Origin: Labilibacter sediminis
Lineage (GTDB): Bacteria; Bacteroidota; Bacteroidia; Bacteroidales; Marinilabiliaceae
Assembly (NCBI RefSeq): GCF_005877885.1
Contig: NZ_VCHY01000006.1
Coordinates: 1-64,000 of the forward strand
DNA length: 64,000 bases
Reading direction: 5' to 3'
The position numbers and the translations under genes are program-made. Position 1 is the stretch's first letter. Every line of letters begins with the position of its first letter. Shown one piece after another: positions 9,907 through 18,524 of the stretch. Below the pieces are notes generated by a model. The model made no database searches. It saw only the letters and a program-made list of their open reading frames with translations, and had not been told where the DNA came from.

Positions 9907-11337
9907 ATGAAGAATTATGGAGCGTTTGTGAACTATCCAATTGTGGTTATATCCTTTTTAATGTTTTTGATAACAGCGTGTCAAAAAGATAATGGCATAG
10001 TGGATGATTCACAAAATGGAGGGAATAACGAAGAAGAAGAAGAAATATATGAAAAAAAAGGCGCATGTATTTCAATGGCCGGGATGAACTGGTCAAAGGA
10101 AGTGGCCAAAATAAAACCTTTCTGGCATTATTCATGGGGTAAAGATTTAAATATCAACCAACCTGAGAACGTAGAGTTTATACCTATGTTTTGGGGCAAG
10201 AGTGTAAGCGATGAAGAGGTTGCTGAGCTTAAGCAACTTGCTGTTGAAGGGAAAATTAAATATTTACTTGGTTTTAACGAACCAGATGGTATTGAACAGG
10301 CCAATATGACGGTTGATGAAGCCATAGCCTTATGGCCTAAACTAGAGGAAGTAGGAGTTCCTCTGGGGAGCCCGGCGGCTGTTCAACCAACAGGTGAGTG
10401 GATGAAGGAATTTATGACTAAAGCGACAGCTCAAAATTTAAGAATTGACTTTGTTTGCGTGCATAGTTATGGAGGTTTAAACTTTTCTGCTTTAAAAGAT
10501 AAATTGAATGAAACTTATCAGGAATATGGCAAACCTATTTGGCTCACTGAATTTGCAGTAGCGGATTGGAATGCTGCTTCTGTAGAAAGCAATAAATATT
10601 CAGCTTATCAGGTCCGTGATTTTATGAAAGAGGCCTTACCTGCTTTGGATAAGATGGATATTGTAGAACGATATGCCTGGTTTTCCGGAGCTGTGACAGA
10701 TAAAGCGTTAGCTCCTTCTGCCCTTTATGATGAAAATGGCAATTTAACTCAGTTGGGCATGTACTATGCCAATCATACACCAAATCAAGATGCAGGTCCT
10801 GGTAAGGATGCACCTATATACCCAAATATTGAAGGAAATTTAATACCCAACGGTAACTTTGGTGATTATCACGTTTATGGAGAGCCCGATGTGAATGCTC
10901 CTAATTCAGTAGGTTGGTTTGGATACCAGATTACTGTTGAACCAGTTGATGCTATTGAAGGATGGGCCGGTAAAATGAAGAATGACTGGAGTGGAAATGC
11001 TGCTTTTAATAACACATTCCCTGTTGAAGCCGGAAAAACATATGCCATTTCTTTTTATGTAAAATGGCTTGGAAAAGAAGGCTCTATTAAAATGACTCTC
11101 AAGGATCATGATGCTATCATAGCATGGGAAGCTGCCGGAAAACCTGCTGAAACTAAACCTCAGATTGTGGCGAGTAGTCCTGCAATTATTGCAGATGCAG
11201 AAGGAAACAATGTGTGGCAACAGGTAAGCTTTGAGTATACCGTTCCTGAAGGAACAAAGAATATGCGATTAACACTTTGGAAGCCTGAAGGTAGTGCAAT
11301 CTGTCTTATTGATGAAGTGTTGGCAATAGAAAAATAA
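9907..11337 (+). CDS. GH128-like endo-beta-1,3-glucanase lipoprotein with C-terminal carbohydrate-binding domain
   Basis: The first possible codon is GTG at 9904, but ATG at 9907 is the better start, giving 476 aa. The lipobox LITAC (Cys 25) precedes an acidic linker (EEEEE). The catalytic TIM barrel (about 50-290) matches the asl1/Glyco_hydro_cc family: GFNEPD holds the probable acid/base Glu 125 and WLTEFA the probable nucleophile Glu 215, with VHSYGG and YAWFSG between and after. The C-terminal part (about 305-475) looks like a CBM4/9-type jelly roll (NLIPNGNFGDY, WAGKMKND, WQQVSFEYTVP). GH128 enzymes cut beta-1,3-glucan. The lipid anchor and locus suggest it acts at the cell surface. Confidence 0.85.
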   Translation: MKNYGAFVNYPIVVISFLMFLITACQKDNGIVDDSQNGGNNEEEEEIYEKKGACISMAGMNWSKEVAKIKPFWHYSWGKDLNINQPENVEFIPMFWGKSVSDEEVAELKQLAVEGKIKYLLGFNEPDGIEQANMTVDEAIALWPKLEEVGVPLGSPAAVQPTGEWMKEFMTKATAQNLRIDFVCVHSYGGLNFSALKDKLNETYQEYGKPIWLTEFAVADWNAASVESNKYSAYQVRDFMKEALPALDKMDIVERYAWFSGAVTDKALAPSALYDENGNLTQLGMYYANHTPNQDAGPGKDAPIYPNIEGNLIPNGNFGDYHVYGEPDVNAPNSVGWFGYQITVEPVDAIEGWAGKMKNDWSGNAAFNNTFPVEAGKTYAISFYVKWLGKEGSIKMTLKDHDAIIAWEAAGKPAETKPQIVASSPAIIADAEGNNVWQQVSFEYTVPEGTKNMRLTLWKPEGSAICLIDEVLAIEK

Positions 11338-11408
11338 TGAAAATTTGTCAGCGGAGAGATATTCTTCGTGCATAAATAATTCTTATTAATTAATCTTAAT
11401 TGAAAATT

Positions 11409-12176
11409 ATGAAAAAAACATTACTTTTTTTAACCGTTGCTCTATTTATGGGAGCAAGCGCAAATGCTCAAGAATTAATCGTTAATGGTGGTTTAGAAGA
11501 TGGTGTTGTTACCCCGTTTTATGGGAGTCCAACAATTAGTACGACTGAACCACACAGTGGAACATACAGAATTAATCTAGGAAATGACTATAGGACTATG
11601 TCACAAGATGTTGTCACAGTTATTGGGCAAGAATACACGGTTAGTTTCTGGTATAGAATGGCTAATGAGGGTGTTGATGCTACTGATCATGGGTATGCGT
11701 ATATGAAAGATGCTGCAGGACAAAGAATTGGTGATGCGCTTTCATTGGGTCTTGAGACTGTGTACACAAATTTTACTTATAATTTTGTAGCTACAAGTAC
11801 TTCATCTACTTTTTATATTTATAAGAACAAACGTGCGGCTGCTGGAACAAATAATGCTATGTGGTTTGACGATATTAGTATTGTACCTGCGAGCGCAACA
11901 GCTATTAGCCACATTGAAGTATTGGAAGCCACTGTATATCCTAACCCGGTTACCAAAGGCAGCGATTTATTTATTCAATTTCAAGAAGCTGCTGATGCTT
12001 CAGTAGTAGTTGAAATTGTAAATATTAACGGACAAACTGTTTATGCAGAAACAGGTGTTGATGTAAGTGGTTCTTTGATAAAGGTTAGTACAAAGGAGTT
12101 ATTATCTCAAGGTGTTTACATTGTTAAAGTATCAGCTGGAAGCAAAAGAATGGTCCAAAAAGTGATTATCAATTAA
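11409..12176 (+). CDS. Secreted carbohydrate-binding protein with T9SS sorting tail
   Basis: A TTG lies in frame at 11400, but ATG at 11409 gives a clean signal peptide ending at about residue 21 (ANAQ). The mature protein is short (255 aa in total). One CBM4/9-like jelly roll covers about 22-165 (ELIVNGGLEDG, SGTYRINLG, YTVSFWYRMA, MWFDDISIV). A type IX secretion C-terminal domain follows (about 180-255: ATVYPNPVTKGSDLFIQF, GVYIVKVSAGSKRMVQKVII). No catalytic domain is visible, so it is probably a secreted or surface glycan-binding accessory protein for the locus. It sits 71 bp after the GH128-like gene and is likely in the same transcript. Confidence 0.85.
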   Translation: MKKTLLFLTVALFMGASANAQELIVNGGLEDGVVTPFYGSPTISTTEPHSGTYRINLGNDYRTMSQDVVTVIGQEYTVSFWYRMANEGVDATDHGYAYMKDAAGQRIGDALSLGLETVYTNFTYNFVATSTSSTFYIYKNKRAAAGTNNAMWFDDISIVPASATAISHIEVLEATVYPNPVTKGSDLFIQFQEAADASVVVEIVNINGQTVYAETGVDVSGSLIKVSTKELLSQGVYIVKVSAGSKRMVQKVIIN

Positions 12177-12510
12177 TTAGTATAGAAAAGCCAACTGGTA
12201 AAGTAATCAGCTAGTTGGCATTACGTTCAATTTAAATATAAAGAGCCTTTTAAATAAGTAAAAAGGATAAAATAGGAGGTCTCTTTACGAATGGTGGTGG
12301 GTGAGTTTTTAGGTTTCATATAAAGATTATTTTAAGAGTTAAACTGGATTCAAAAGTAAGGATAAAGAGGTTTATCAAATAAAATCTAGGGTCAGATTAA
12401 AAATATAAAAAAGATAAACTTTTTGGTTAAGAAAATATAGATGGATTATTCATCTGGATTAATTGCCTCACTATGAATTGAGCGTTTAATAATTTAAAAC
12501 AAATCTTGTT
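12177..12510. other. 334-bp gap with a weak hairpin
   Basis: GCCAACT (12190-12196) pairs with AGTTGGC (12213-12219), but no T run follows, so termination is doubtful. The rest is AT-rich leader DNA for the first GH16 gene. No gene is visible. Confidence 0.5.
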
Positions 12511-13794
12511 ATGAAAAAAATTAAACAATTATCATTACTTGTAGCCATTGTTTTTGTTGGAGTAAGTTGTGATAGAGAACTAGTTACAGATAAATTAGAA
12601 GTTCAGGAAACAGAAACTGCTAGTCTATCCATGGTCGACCCTTCAACCCCATTGGGAGTTGAGCCCTTAATTTTAACAGTACAAGATAGTTCAGCCGCGT
12701 TAAAGGCTGCGCCAACAACTGAGTATCAATTGGTATTTAGTGATGAGTTTAATAGTGGTTCATTGGATTTAACTAAATGGACCAAAAATTTGCCTGTACA
12801 TATTGGTTTAAACGGGCAAGCACATAATCATCAGGCTTGGATGGCACCCGAAAATGTTTGGGTAGACAGCAATGGAAAATTGGTAATACAAGTTGAGGAT
12901 GAGCGTCATCCTGATGCACCATATTCAGTTTTTCATAATGATAATGAATATGTATTGGATTATCAGGCCGGAGCTGTTCATACCAAAGGAAAATTTGACT
13001 TAACCTACGGATATATCGAAGGACGTTTTAAGTCAAGTCATAATCTTGGTACATGGCCTGCTTTTTGGACCTTAAATGATGATGAAGGATGGCCTCCGGA
13101 GATAGATATTTTGGAGATACCTATATCAACAGTAGATGATCGTCAGGTACAACATTACTACTATCATTATGGACCGGACTGGACACAGCATTCTTCATTT
13201 GGTGATTACCGCGATCATAAACAGAATTTAGATGAAGGTTATCATGTGTATGGTGTAGAATGGACATCGGAATCAATGACATGGTATTTTGATGGTCAGA
13301 AACTGCAATCATGGGTTCGTCGTCCTGAATGTGCCGAGGGACTTGATATGTATTTGATTATTAATTTGGCTTGTGGTGGTTGGCCGGGTACACCTCCGTC
13401 AGGTCAAACCTGGCCGGATACTTATAGCTGTGATTATGTACGTGTATTCCAAAAAACAACACCACCATCGGTTGATCAAATTATGCATGTTGATATTATT
13501 GGCTTTAAGAATATTGTACGCGGTAAAGGTTACATTACCTATGGTCGTGTAACTGTGGTAAATCAGGATGGAGTAGTAGTGCCAAATGCTACAGTTGATA
13601 TTACCTGGAGTGGTGATGTTAGCGGTTCCGATTCAGTTGTAACAGATGCAGATGGAGTAGCAGTATTTCAATCGCCTAAAAAAACAGGTGGAGGTATTTT
13701 TACTTTAACAGTAGACAATGTTACTAAGTCAGGGGTTATATATGACGCAACCCAAAATGAGGAAACAACCGATTCAGTTGTTCATCCATCATAA
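12511..13794 (+). CDS. GH16-family endo-beta-glycanase lipoprotein (first of four)
   Basis: A 427-aa lipoprotein (lipobox GVSC, Cys 20). A short linker carries VDPSTPLGVEP, a motif shared by all four GH16 proteins here. The GH16 jelly roll runs about 75-310 (LVFSDEFNSGSLDLTKW, GTWPAFWTL). The catalytic ExDxxE reads PEIDILEIP: nucleophile Glu 197, Asp 199, acid/base Glu 202. The C terminus (about 325-427) is an Ig-like/Big domain (ATVDITWSGDVSGSDS, GGGIFTLTVDN) that also ends the next protein. GH16 enzymes cleave beta-1,3/1,4-glucans or galactans. The motif is not the usual laminarinase EIDIME, so the substrate is open. Predicted cell-surface anchored. Confidence 0.88.
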   Translation: MKKIKQLSLLVAIVFVGVSCDRELVTDKLEVQETETASLSMVDPSTPLGVEPLILTVQDSSAALKAAPTTEYQLVFSDEFNSGSLDLTKWTKNLPVHIGLNGQAHNHQAWMAPENVWVDSNGKLVIQVEDERHPDAPYSVFHNDNEYVLDYQAGAVHTKGKFDLTYGYIEGRFKSSHNLGTWPAFWTLNDDEGWPPEIDILEIPISTVDDRQVQHYYYHYGPDWTQHSSFGDYRDHKQNLDEGYHVYGVEWTSESMTWYFDGQKLQSWVRRPECAEGLDMYLIINLACGGWPGTPPSGQTWPDTYSCDYVRVFQKTTPPSVDQIMHVDIIGFKNIVRGKGYITYGRVTVVNQDGVVVPNATVDITWSGDVSGSDSVVTDADGVAVFQSPKKTGGGIFTLTVDNVTKSGVIYDATQNEETTDSVVHPS

Positions 13795-14021
13795 TCATTA
13801 ATACAAAATAGTTCAATAAATAGTGAGGCTTATTTAATCTTAAGAAGTGATTAGTGTTCAACCAAACTAACTATGAGTTATCTGATTTTATATTTCGATT
13901 TAAGGGAGTGATTAACTAAGGGTGAATAAAACAGTTGGTTAATTTATTTTGCTTGATAATCAAAGGATTGCTTGCAAGATGTATTGGAATATTTAATTAT
14001 TAATTTAGAAAACAACTAGTT

Positions 14022-16001
14022 ATGAAAAAAAACATGATTTTATCATTGTTGCTTGTAATTCTCGGTTTTATGGGAGCTTGCAAGGATGAGCTTATTCAAA
14101 AAGATCTTCAGGATGAAGTTCTGAGTTCAACCAGCGTATCAATGATTGACCCTTCTACTCCGGATGGCGTGCAACCTTTTATTATTCCTTCATCAGGAGA
14201 GGGAAGTATCATAAAGTCTGCTCCTTCAGCAGAGTATAATTTAATTTTTAGTGATGAGTTTAACAGTGGTTCGTTAGATTTAACAAAATGGACCAAAAAT
14301 ATGCCAACGCATGTGGGATCATATAATGGTCAGGCTCATAACCATCAGGCGTGGCTCGCTCCTGAAAATGTATGGGTTGACGCCAATGGCAAGCTTGTCA
14401 TTCAGGCAACAGATCAACGTCATCCGGATGCGCCGTATTCTGTAACTCACAATAGTAACGAGTACCCATTGGAGTACCAGGCGGGAGCGATACATACCTA
14501 TGGTAAGTTTGCATTAACCTATGGATATATTGAAGGACACTTTAAATCATCGGGTAATATAGGAACATGGCCTGCGTTTTGGACACTGAATTCAGACAAG
14601 TCATGGCCTCCGGAGATTGATATTTTAGAGATTCCTATTTCCAGTGCCTCTGAGCGTCAGGTGCAACATTATTATTATCACTATGGCGCCGATTGGACTC
14701 AACATAAGTCTTTCGGGAACCATAGAGATCATAATGTTAACTTAAATGAGGCGTATCATACCTATGGTGTAGAATGGGGGCCGGATTATATGAAGTTTTT
14801 CTTCGACGGAAACCAAATAGGATCATGGAGCAATCGTCCTGAATGTGCAGAAGGTCAGGATATGTATTTACTTATAAACCTTGCTGTAGGTGGATGGCCT
14901 GGAACGCCTCCAAGTGGACAAACATGGCCTGATTTCTATACTTGTGACTGGGTACGTGTGTATCAATTAGGATCTCCGGGTAATGCAGCACCAGTGTTTA
15001 CATCAGGAACTGCACCTACCTCAGGTACTACAGGTGTTGAGTATTCTCATACTTTCACAGCTTCTGATGCGGATCAGGATGATTTAACTTTTGTTGGAGA
15101 AACAGTGCCATCATGGTTAACATTTGATCCGGCTACAGCTGTGTTATCGGGAACGCCAACGGCTACGGGAACGTACCCTGTAGTTATTAGTGTAACTGAT
15201 GGAACAGATACTATTGAACAGTCATATTCAATAGTTGTTTCTGAGCCTGTTGAGCCGGGAGGTAATTACGTATTAAATGGTGATTTTGAAACAGGTTCTT
15301 TAAGTCCGGAATGGAATAGTTGGAACAATGCAATTACTTCAACTGATGTTTATGCAGGTACATATGCAGGAAAAATTAATTCAGGAGCAGGTTCCATACA
15401 GCAAACTGTTACCGGGTTAACACCAAATACTGAATATGAATTTAAAGTTTACGCCAAATTAAGCAGTGTTTCTGATATTGCTGTAGCTCTTGTTAAAGAT
15501 TATGATGGTACGGCACAACAATCAGTTTCTATTACTTCAACCGGTTATCAGCAGTATACCATTTCTTTTACAACGGGAACAACAAATACAAGTGCTTTAG
15601 TATCTGTTTATAATTCAGCAGGAGGTGTTGTTTATGCAGATAATTACGAGGTGCGCGAAGCTGGTGTAACACCACCTCCGGCAAGTGCGCAAATGCATGT
15701 GTCAGCCATTAATTTTGATAAAAGGAAAGCAGGAAAAAACTACTATGTATTTGGTAATGTAGTCGTTAAAGATGAAAATGGTCAGGTTGTACCGGGAGCT
15801 ACTGTTGATGTAACATGGAGTGGTGCAGTAAGTGGTAGTGCATCAGCTGTAACAGATAGTAATGGTTTAGTTTCTATTAAATCAGACAGAGTATCCGGAG
15901 GGGGTACTTTCGCCCTAACAGTAGATAATATTACTAAGGCAGGAAATACTTATGATTCTGCTGCTAATGTTGAAACAAGCGATTCTATTGTTCATCCCTA
16001 G
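14022..16001 (+). CDS. GH16 lipoprotein with Ig-like, CBM and Big-type domains (second of four)
   Basis: A 659-aa paralogue of the preceding enzyme. Lipobox MGAC (Cys 20), the linker motif IDPSTPDGVQP, then a GH16 domain (about 75-320) nearly collinear with its neighbour and the same catalytic string PEIDILEIP (Glu 198, Asp 200, Glu 203). It has gained modules: a He_PIG/cadherin-like Ig domain (about 325-405, PVFTSGTAPTSGTTGVEYSH) and a CBM4/9-like jelly roll (about 410-545, NYVLNGDFETGSLSPEW). It ends with the same Big-type domain (about 550-659, ATVDVTWSGAVSGSAS). A tandem duplication followed by domain gain explains the pair. A strong terminator follows, so this gene probably ends the upstream transcript. 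Confidence 0.88.
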   Translation: MKKNMILSLLLVILGFMGACKDELIQKDLQDEVLSSTSVSMIDPSTPDGVQPFIIPSSGEGSIIKSAPSAEYNLIFSDEFNSGSLDLTKWTKNMPTHVGSYNGQAHNHQAWLAPENVWVDANGKLVIQATDQRHPDAPYSVTHNSNEYPLEYQAGAIHTYGKFALTYGYIEGHFKSSGNIGTWPAFWTLNSDKSWPPEIDILEIPISSASERQVQHYYYHYGADWTQHKSFGNHRDHNVNLNEAYHTYGVEWGPDYMKFFFDGNQIGSWSNRPECAEGQDMYLLINLAVGGWPGTPPSGQTWPDFYTCDWVRVYQLGSPGNAAPVFTSGTAPTSGTTGVEYSHTFTASDADQDDLTFVGETVPSWLTFDPATAVLSGTPTATGTYPVVISVTDGTDTIEQSYSIVVSEPVEPGGNYVLNGDFETGSLSPEWNSWNNAITSTDVYAGTYAGKINSGAGSIQQTVTGLTPNTEYEFKVYAKLSSVSDIAVALVKDYDGTAQQSVSITSTGYQQYTISFTTGTTNTSALVSVYNSAGGVVYADNYEVREAGVTPPPASAQMHVSAINFDKRKAGKNYYVFGNVVVKDENGQVVPGATVDVTWSGAVSGSASAVTDSNGLVSIKSDRVSGGGTFALTVDNITKAGNTYDSAANVETSDSIVHP

Positions 16002-16028
16002 TTATAGATAAGAAGTTAATTTTATGAT

Positions 16029-16063
16029 CCTTCGCATTTCAGATTAAATGCGAAGGGTTTTTT
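16029..16063 (+). terminator. Intrinsic terminator after the second GH16 gene
   Basis: CCTTCGCATTT (16029-16039) pairs with AAATGCGAAGG (16046-16056) and is followed by a T run. Confidence 0.88.
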
Positions 16064-16624
16064 AATTGAATTTTAGTCAAAATATTAAAAAAATATTAAA
16101 ACGGCTAAGGACGTTAGGAACAAGTTTATCCAATAAAATTGTAACGAAACTATTTCGTTTAAAGGTGAAATCTTATTTAACACATTTTCAAGGTGTAAAT
16201 ACAATGGTATGGAAATGAGTATTTTAGTGACTGCGTTGAAATTATTCACCCCTGTTTGTGAGTGTTTTTAGTTTGATGATTTGAGGATATAAACCCGAGT
16301 AATGAAACTTTTTGACGATATAAGTTTGTTAATGAATGCTAATTTGGGCAATGAAAAATCAAGCCGGTTTTTAGAGAATTGTGACTGAAAATTAAACCAA
16401 CCTTTAAAGCAATGAGAATTAATATAAAGAGCAATAATTAACCAGACCAAAATTTGAAGTAGTTCATCGTTGAATATTTGATACAACGAGTAACAGGAAT
16501 GTTGTAAGTCGAAAATCTGTAGTCAGAGAGTTAGATACAACAAAGAAGTGATGAATGAAATGAAGAGAACAGAACGATATATGTATCGAATTATTAAATC
16601 TTAATCTTGAAAAACAGTCTAGTT
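16064..16624. other. 561-bp gap before the third GH16 gene
   Basis: AT-rich with frequent stops in all frames. It follows a terminator, so a promoter for the third GH16 gene should lie here, but I see no clear TAnnTTTG box. No repeat from the families described elsewhere is visible. Confidence 0.5.
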
Positions 16625-18268
16625 ATGAAAAAAAACATGCTTTTGTCATTATTGTTTGCAGTTGCACTGGTTTTAGTAAGTTGCAGTGAAAAATTAACAG
16701 TGGAAAACATAGCAAACGTTGATGATGTTGCAATTAGTGCTTCAAAGGTAGATCCTTCTACGCCATCATCCGCTCAACCTGTTATTGTTTCTTCTCCAAA
16801 TACAAGTTCTCAATTAAAATTCTTACCGGCAGGGAATTGGGAGCTGGATTTTACTGATGAGTTTGATGGAACAGTAATCAATAGTTCGAAATGGAATATT
16901 ATTGTAAGTTCTAAGTCACGTGCTCCCCGACCAGATTTAGGAATTACCGATTGGTGGTGGAAAGCAGAAAATGTATGGCAGGAAAACGGAGAACTTGTAT
17001 TAGAAGTTTCAAAATTTGATAGCAATACGATGCATTGCGGATCTATAAATTCAAACAACCTTTATGAAACGCAATACGGTTATTTTGAAACGCGTATGAA
17101 AATTGCTGATGCTTCCAAAGGAACACATACGGCTTTCTGGTTTCAGGGAGACAATCAGAGTAATGTAGATGGAACAGCAAATGACGGAGCTGAGATTGAT
17201 GTTTTTGAGTCGGCTTGGTTAGGCGATTATACAAAATCTGTATTGCATATCGATGGTTATGGAGCCGATCATCAGTCTAATACAGTAAGATATGATACGC
17301 CTGGTATACATGAAGGATACCATGTTTGGGGTTTTCACTGGACCGAAAATTTTATGGATATCTATTATGATGGTGTATTTAAGGTAAGATATGATGATCC
17401 TGATTGGATAGTGCACGCTCCTGAATATTTATGGTTGTCTGATGGTGCCAGCTTTGGAATTTCCGGCGATTATTTTACCAGTCAGCCAAACGGAACATTA
17501 ACACATGCTTATGTAGATTATATCAGGGCATGGAAAGAAGTACCAACTACAAATAATGCACCTGAAATTACTTCACCGGCAGCCCCAACTGCGGCTTTGG
17601 TTGGAGAAGCATACACACATACTTTTTCAGCTACAGATCCTGATCAAGGTGATCAGGTTACTTATAGTGCTCCGGTTTTACCTTCATGGTTAAGCTTTAA
17701 TGAAACAACAGGTGTGTTATCTGGTACTCCGGTATTAGGAGATGTTGGTGCTCATGATGTTACTCTTAGAGCAACGGATGGAATAGCAAATACAGATGAA
17801 TCATTTACTATTACAGTTAGTGATACATCTAATCCTACAACAATTGTAGTAGAAGGTGAAAATGCAAGTTACCTGTCACCTACGGGAGATGTAATAGACG
17901 TATTGTCGAGTTCATTAGCTTCCAATGGAAGTCATGTGCAATTAGGAGCTAATGCATCAGGCGACAGAATACGATTTAACGATATTAATGTGTCTGTATC
18001 AGGAATGTATACAGTCTCTTTAAGTTCATTAAAAGGAGCAAAACAAGGTAAATATTCGTGCTCTATTTCAAATAATGGAACCTGGACATATTTTACGCCT
18101 GTTTATAATATGTATTCAAGTACCGAAGTTGTGGAAGATTTTACTTTTGGTTCAGTTTATTTAGATGCAGGAACACATAGTATTACATTTCAGTGTGAAG
18201 GAAAAGGAAAGAAAGGAAAAGGAGGTTTTTTAGGTTCATTTGATAAGATTGTATTAACACCGCAATAG
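16625..18268 (+). CDS. GH16 lipoprotein with Ig-like and C-terminal CBM domain (third of four)
   Basis: A TTG exists at 16607, but ATG at 16625 gives the same MKKNM start as the neighbouring paralogue. The product is 547 aa with lipobox LVSC (Cys 20) and linker motif VDPSTPSSAQP. The GH16 domain (about 65-300) is a different subtype from the first pair: WELDFTDEFDGT, DWWWKAENVWQENG, THTAFWFQGD, and catalytic GAEIDVFES (Glu 190, Asp 192, Glu 195). A He_PIG Ig-like domain follows (about 305-395). The last 140 residues form a beta-rich CBM6-like domain (VVEGENASYLSP to FLGSFDKIVL). Endo-acting on a beta-linked algal glycan is the family expectation; the exact polymer is not readable. Confidence 0.87.
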   Translation: MKKNMLLSLLFAVALVLVSCSEKLTVENIANVDDVAISASKVDPSTPSSAQPVIVSSPNTSSQLKFLPAGNWELDFTDEFDGTVINSSKWNIIVSSKSRAPRPDLGITDWWWKAENVWQENGELVLEVSKFDSNTMHCGSINSNNLYETQYGYFETRMKIADASKGTHTAFWFQGDNQSNVDGTANDGAEIDVFESAWLGDYTKSVLHIDGYGADHQSNTVRYDTPGIHEGYHVWGFHWTENFMDIYYDGVFKVRYDDPDWIVHAPEYLWLSDGASFGISGDYFTSQPNGTLTHAYVDYIRAWKEVPTTNNAPEITSPAAPTAALVGEAYTHTFSATDPDQGDQVTYSAPVLPSWLSFNETTGVLSGTPVLGDVGAHDVTLRATDGIANTDESFTITVSDTSNPTTIVVEGENASYLSPTGDVIDVLSSSLASNGSHVQLGANASGDRIRFNDINVSVSGMYTVSLSSLKGAKQGKYSCSISNNGTWTYFTPVYNMYSSTEVVEDFTFGSVYLDAGTHSITFQCEGKGKKGKGGFLGSFDKIVLTPQ

Positions 18269-18348
18269 GAAATTATTAATGAATTATAAGAAGATTATCA
18301 AACTAAAATAAATGGCAATTGTCTGTCGACAATGGTAATGTGGTTAGT

Positions 18349-18377
18349 AGCCCCCCTAAGTCCAAGGGGGGCTTTTT
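18349..18377 (+). terminator. Intrinsic terminator after the third GH16 gene
   Basis: AGCCCCCC (18349-18356) pairs with GGGGGGCT (18366-18373), followed by TTTT. It is unusually GC-rich for this window. Confidence 0.88.
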
Positions 18378-18425
18378 AGGTGAAAACTATTGCTATTTGA
18401 AAGAATGTTGAGTTATAAAAAAGAT

Positions 18426-18524
18426 ATGAAACGACCATGTAAAATTTAATTATTCATGTTTACACATAAGCGAATGATTAAATTTTCTTAGGAGTTCCAT
18501 GCAGCAATTAAAAATTTTAAATGC
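18426..18524 (+). repeat. Family C leader element, copy C1, abutting a GH16 start codon
   Basis: Starts with ATGAAACGACCATG, has a 15-bp stem (18441-18455 with 18472-18486), then GGAGTTCCATG (18491-18501) and an A/T tract ending directly at the ATG of the fourth GH16 gene. The initial ATG opens a frame MKRPCKI followed by a stop. Four other copies share this layout. Confidence 0.75.
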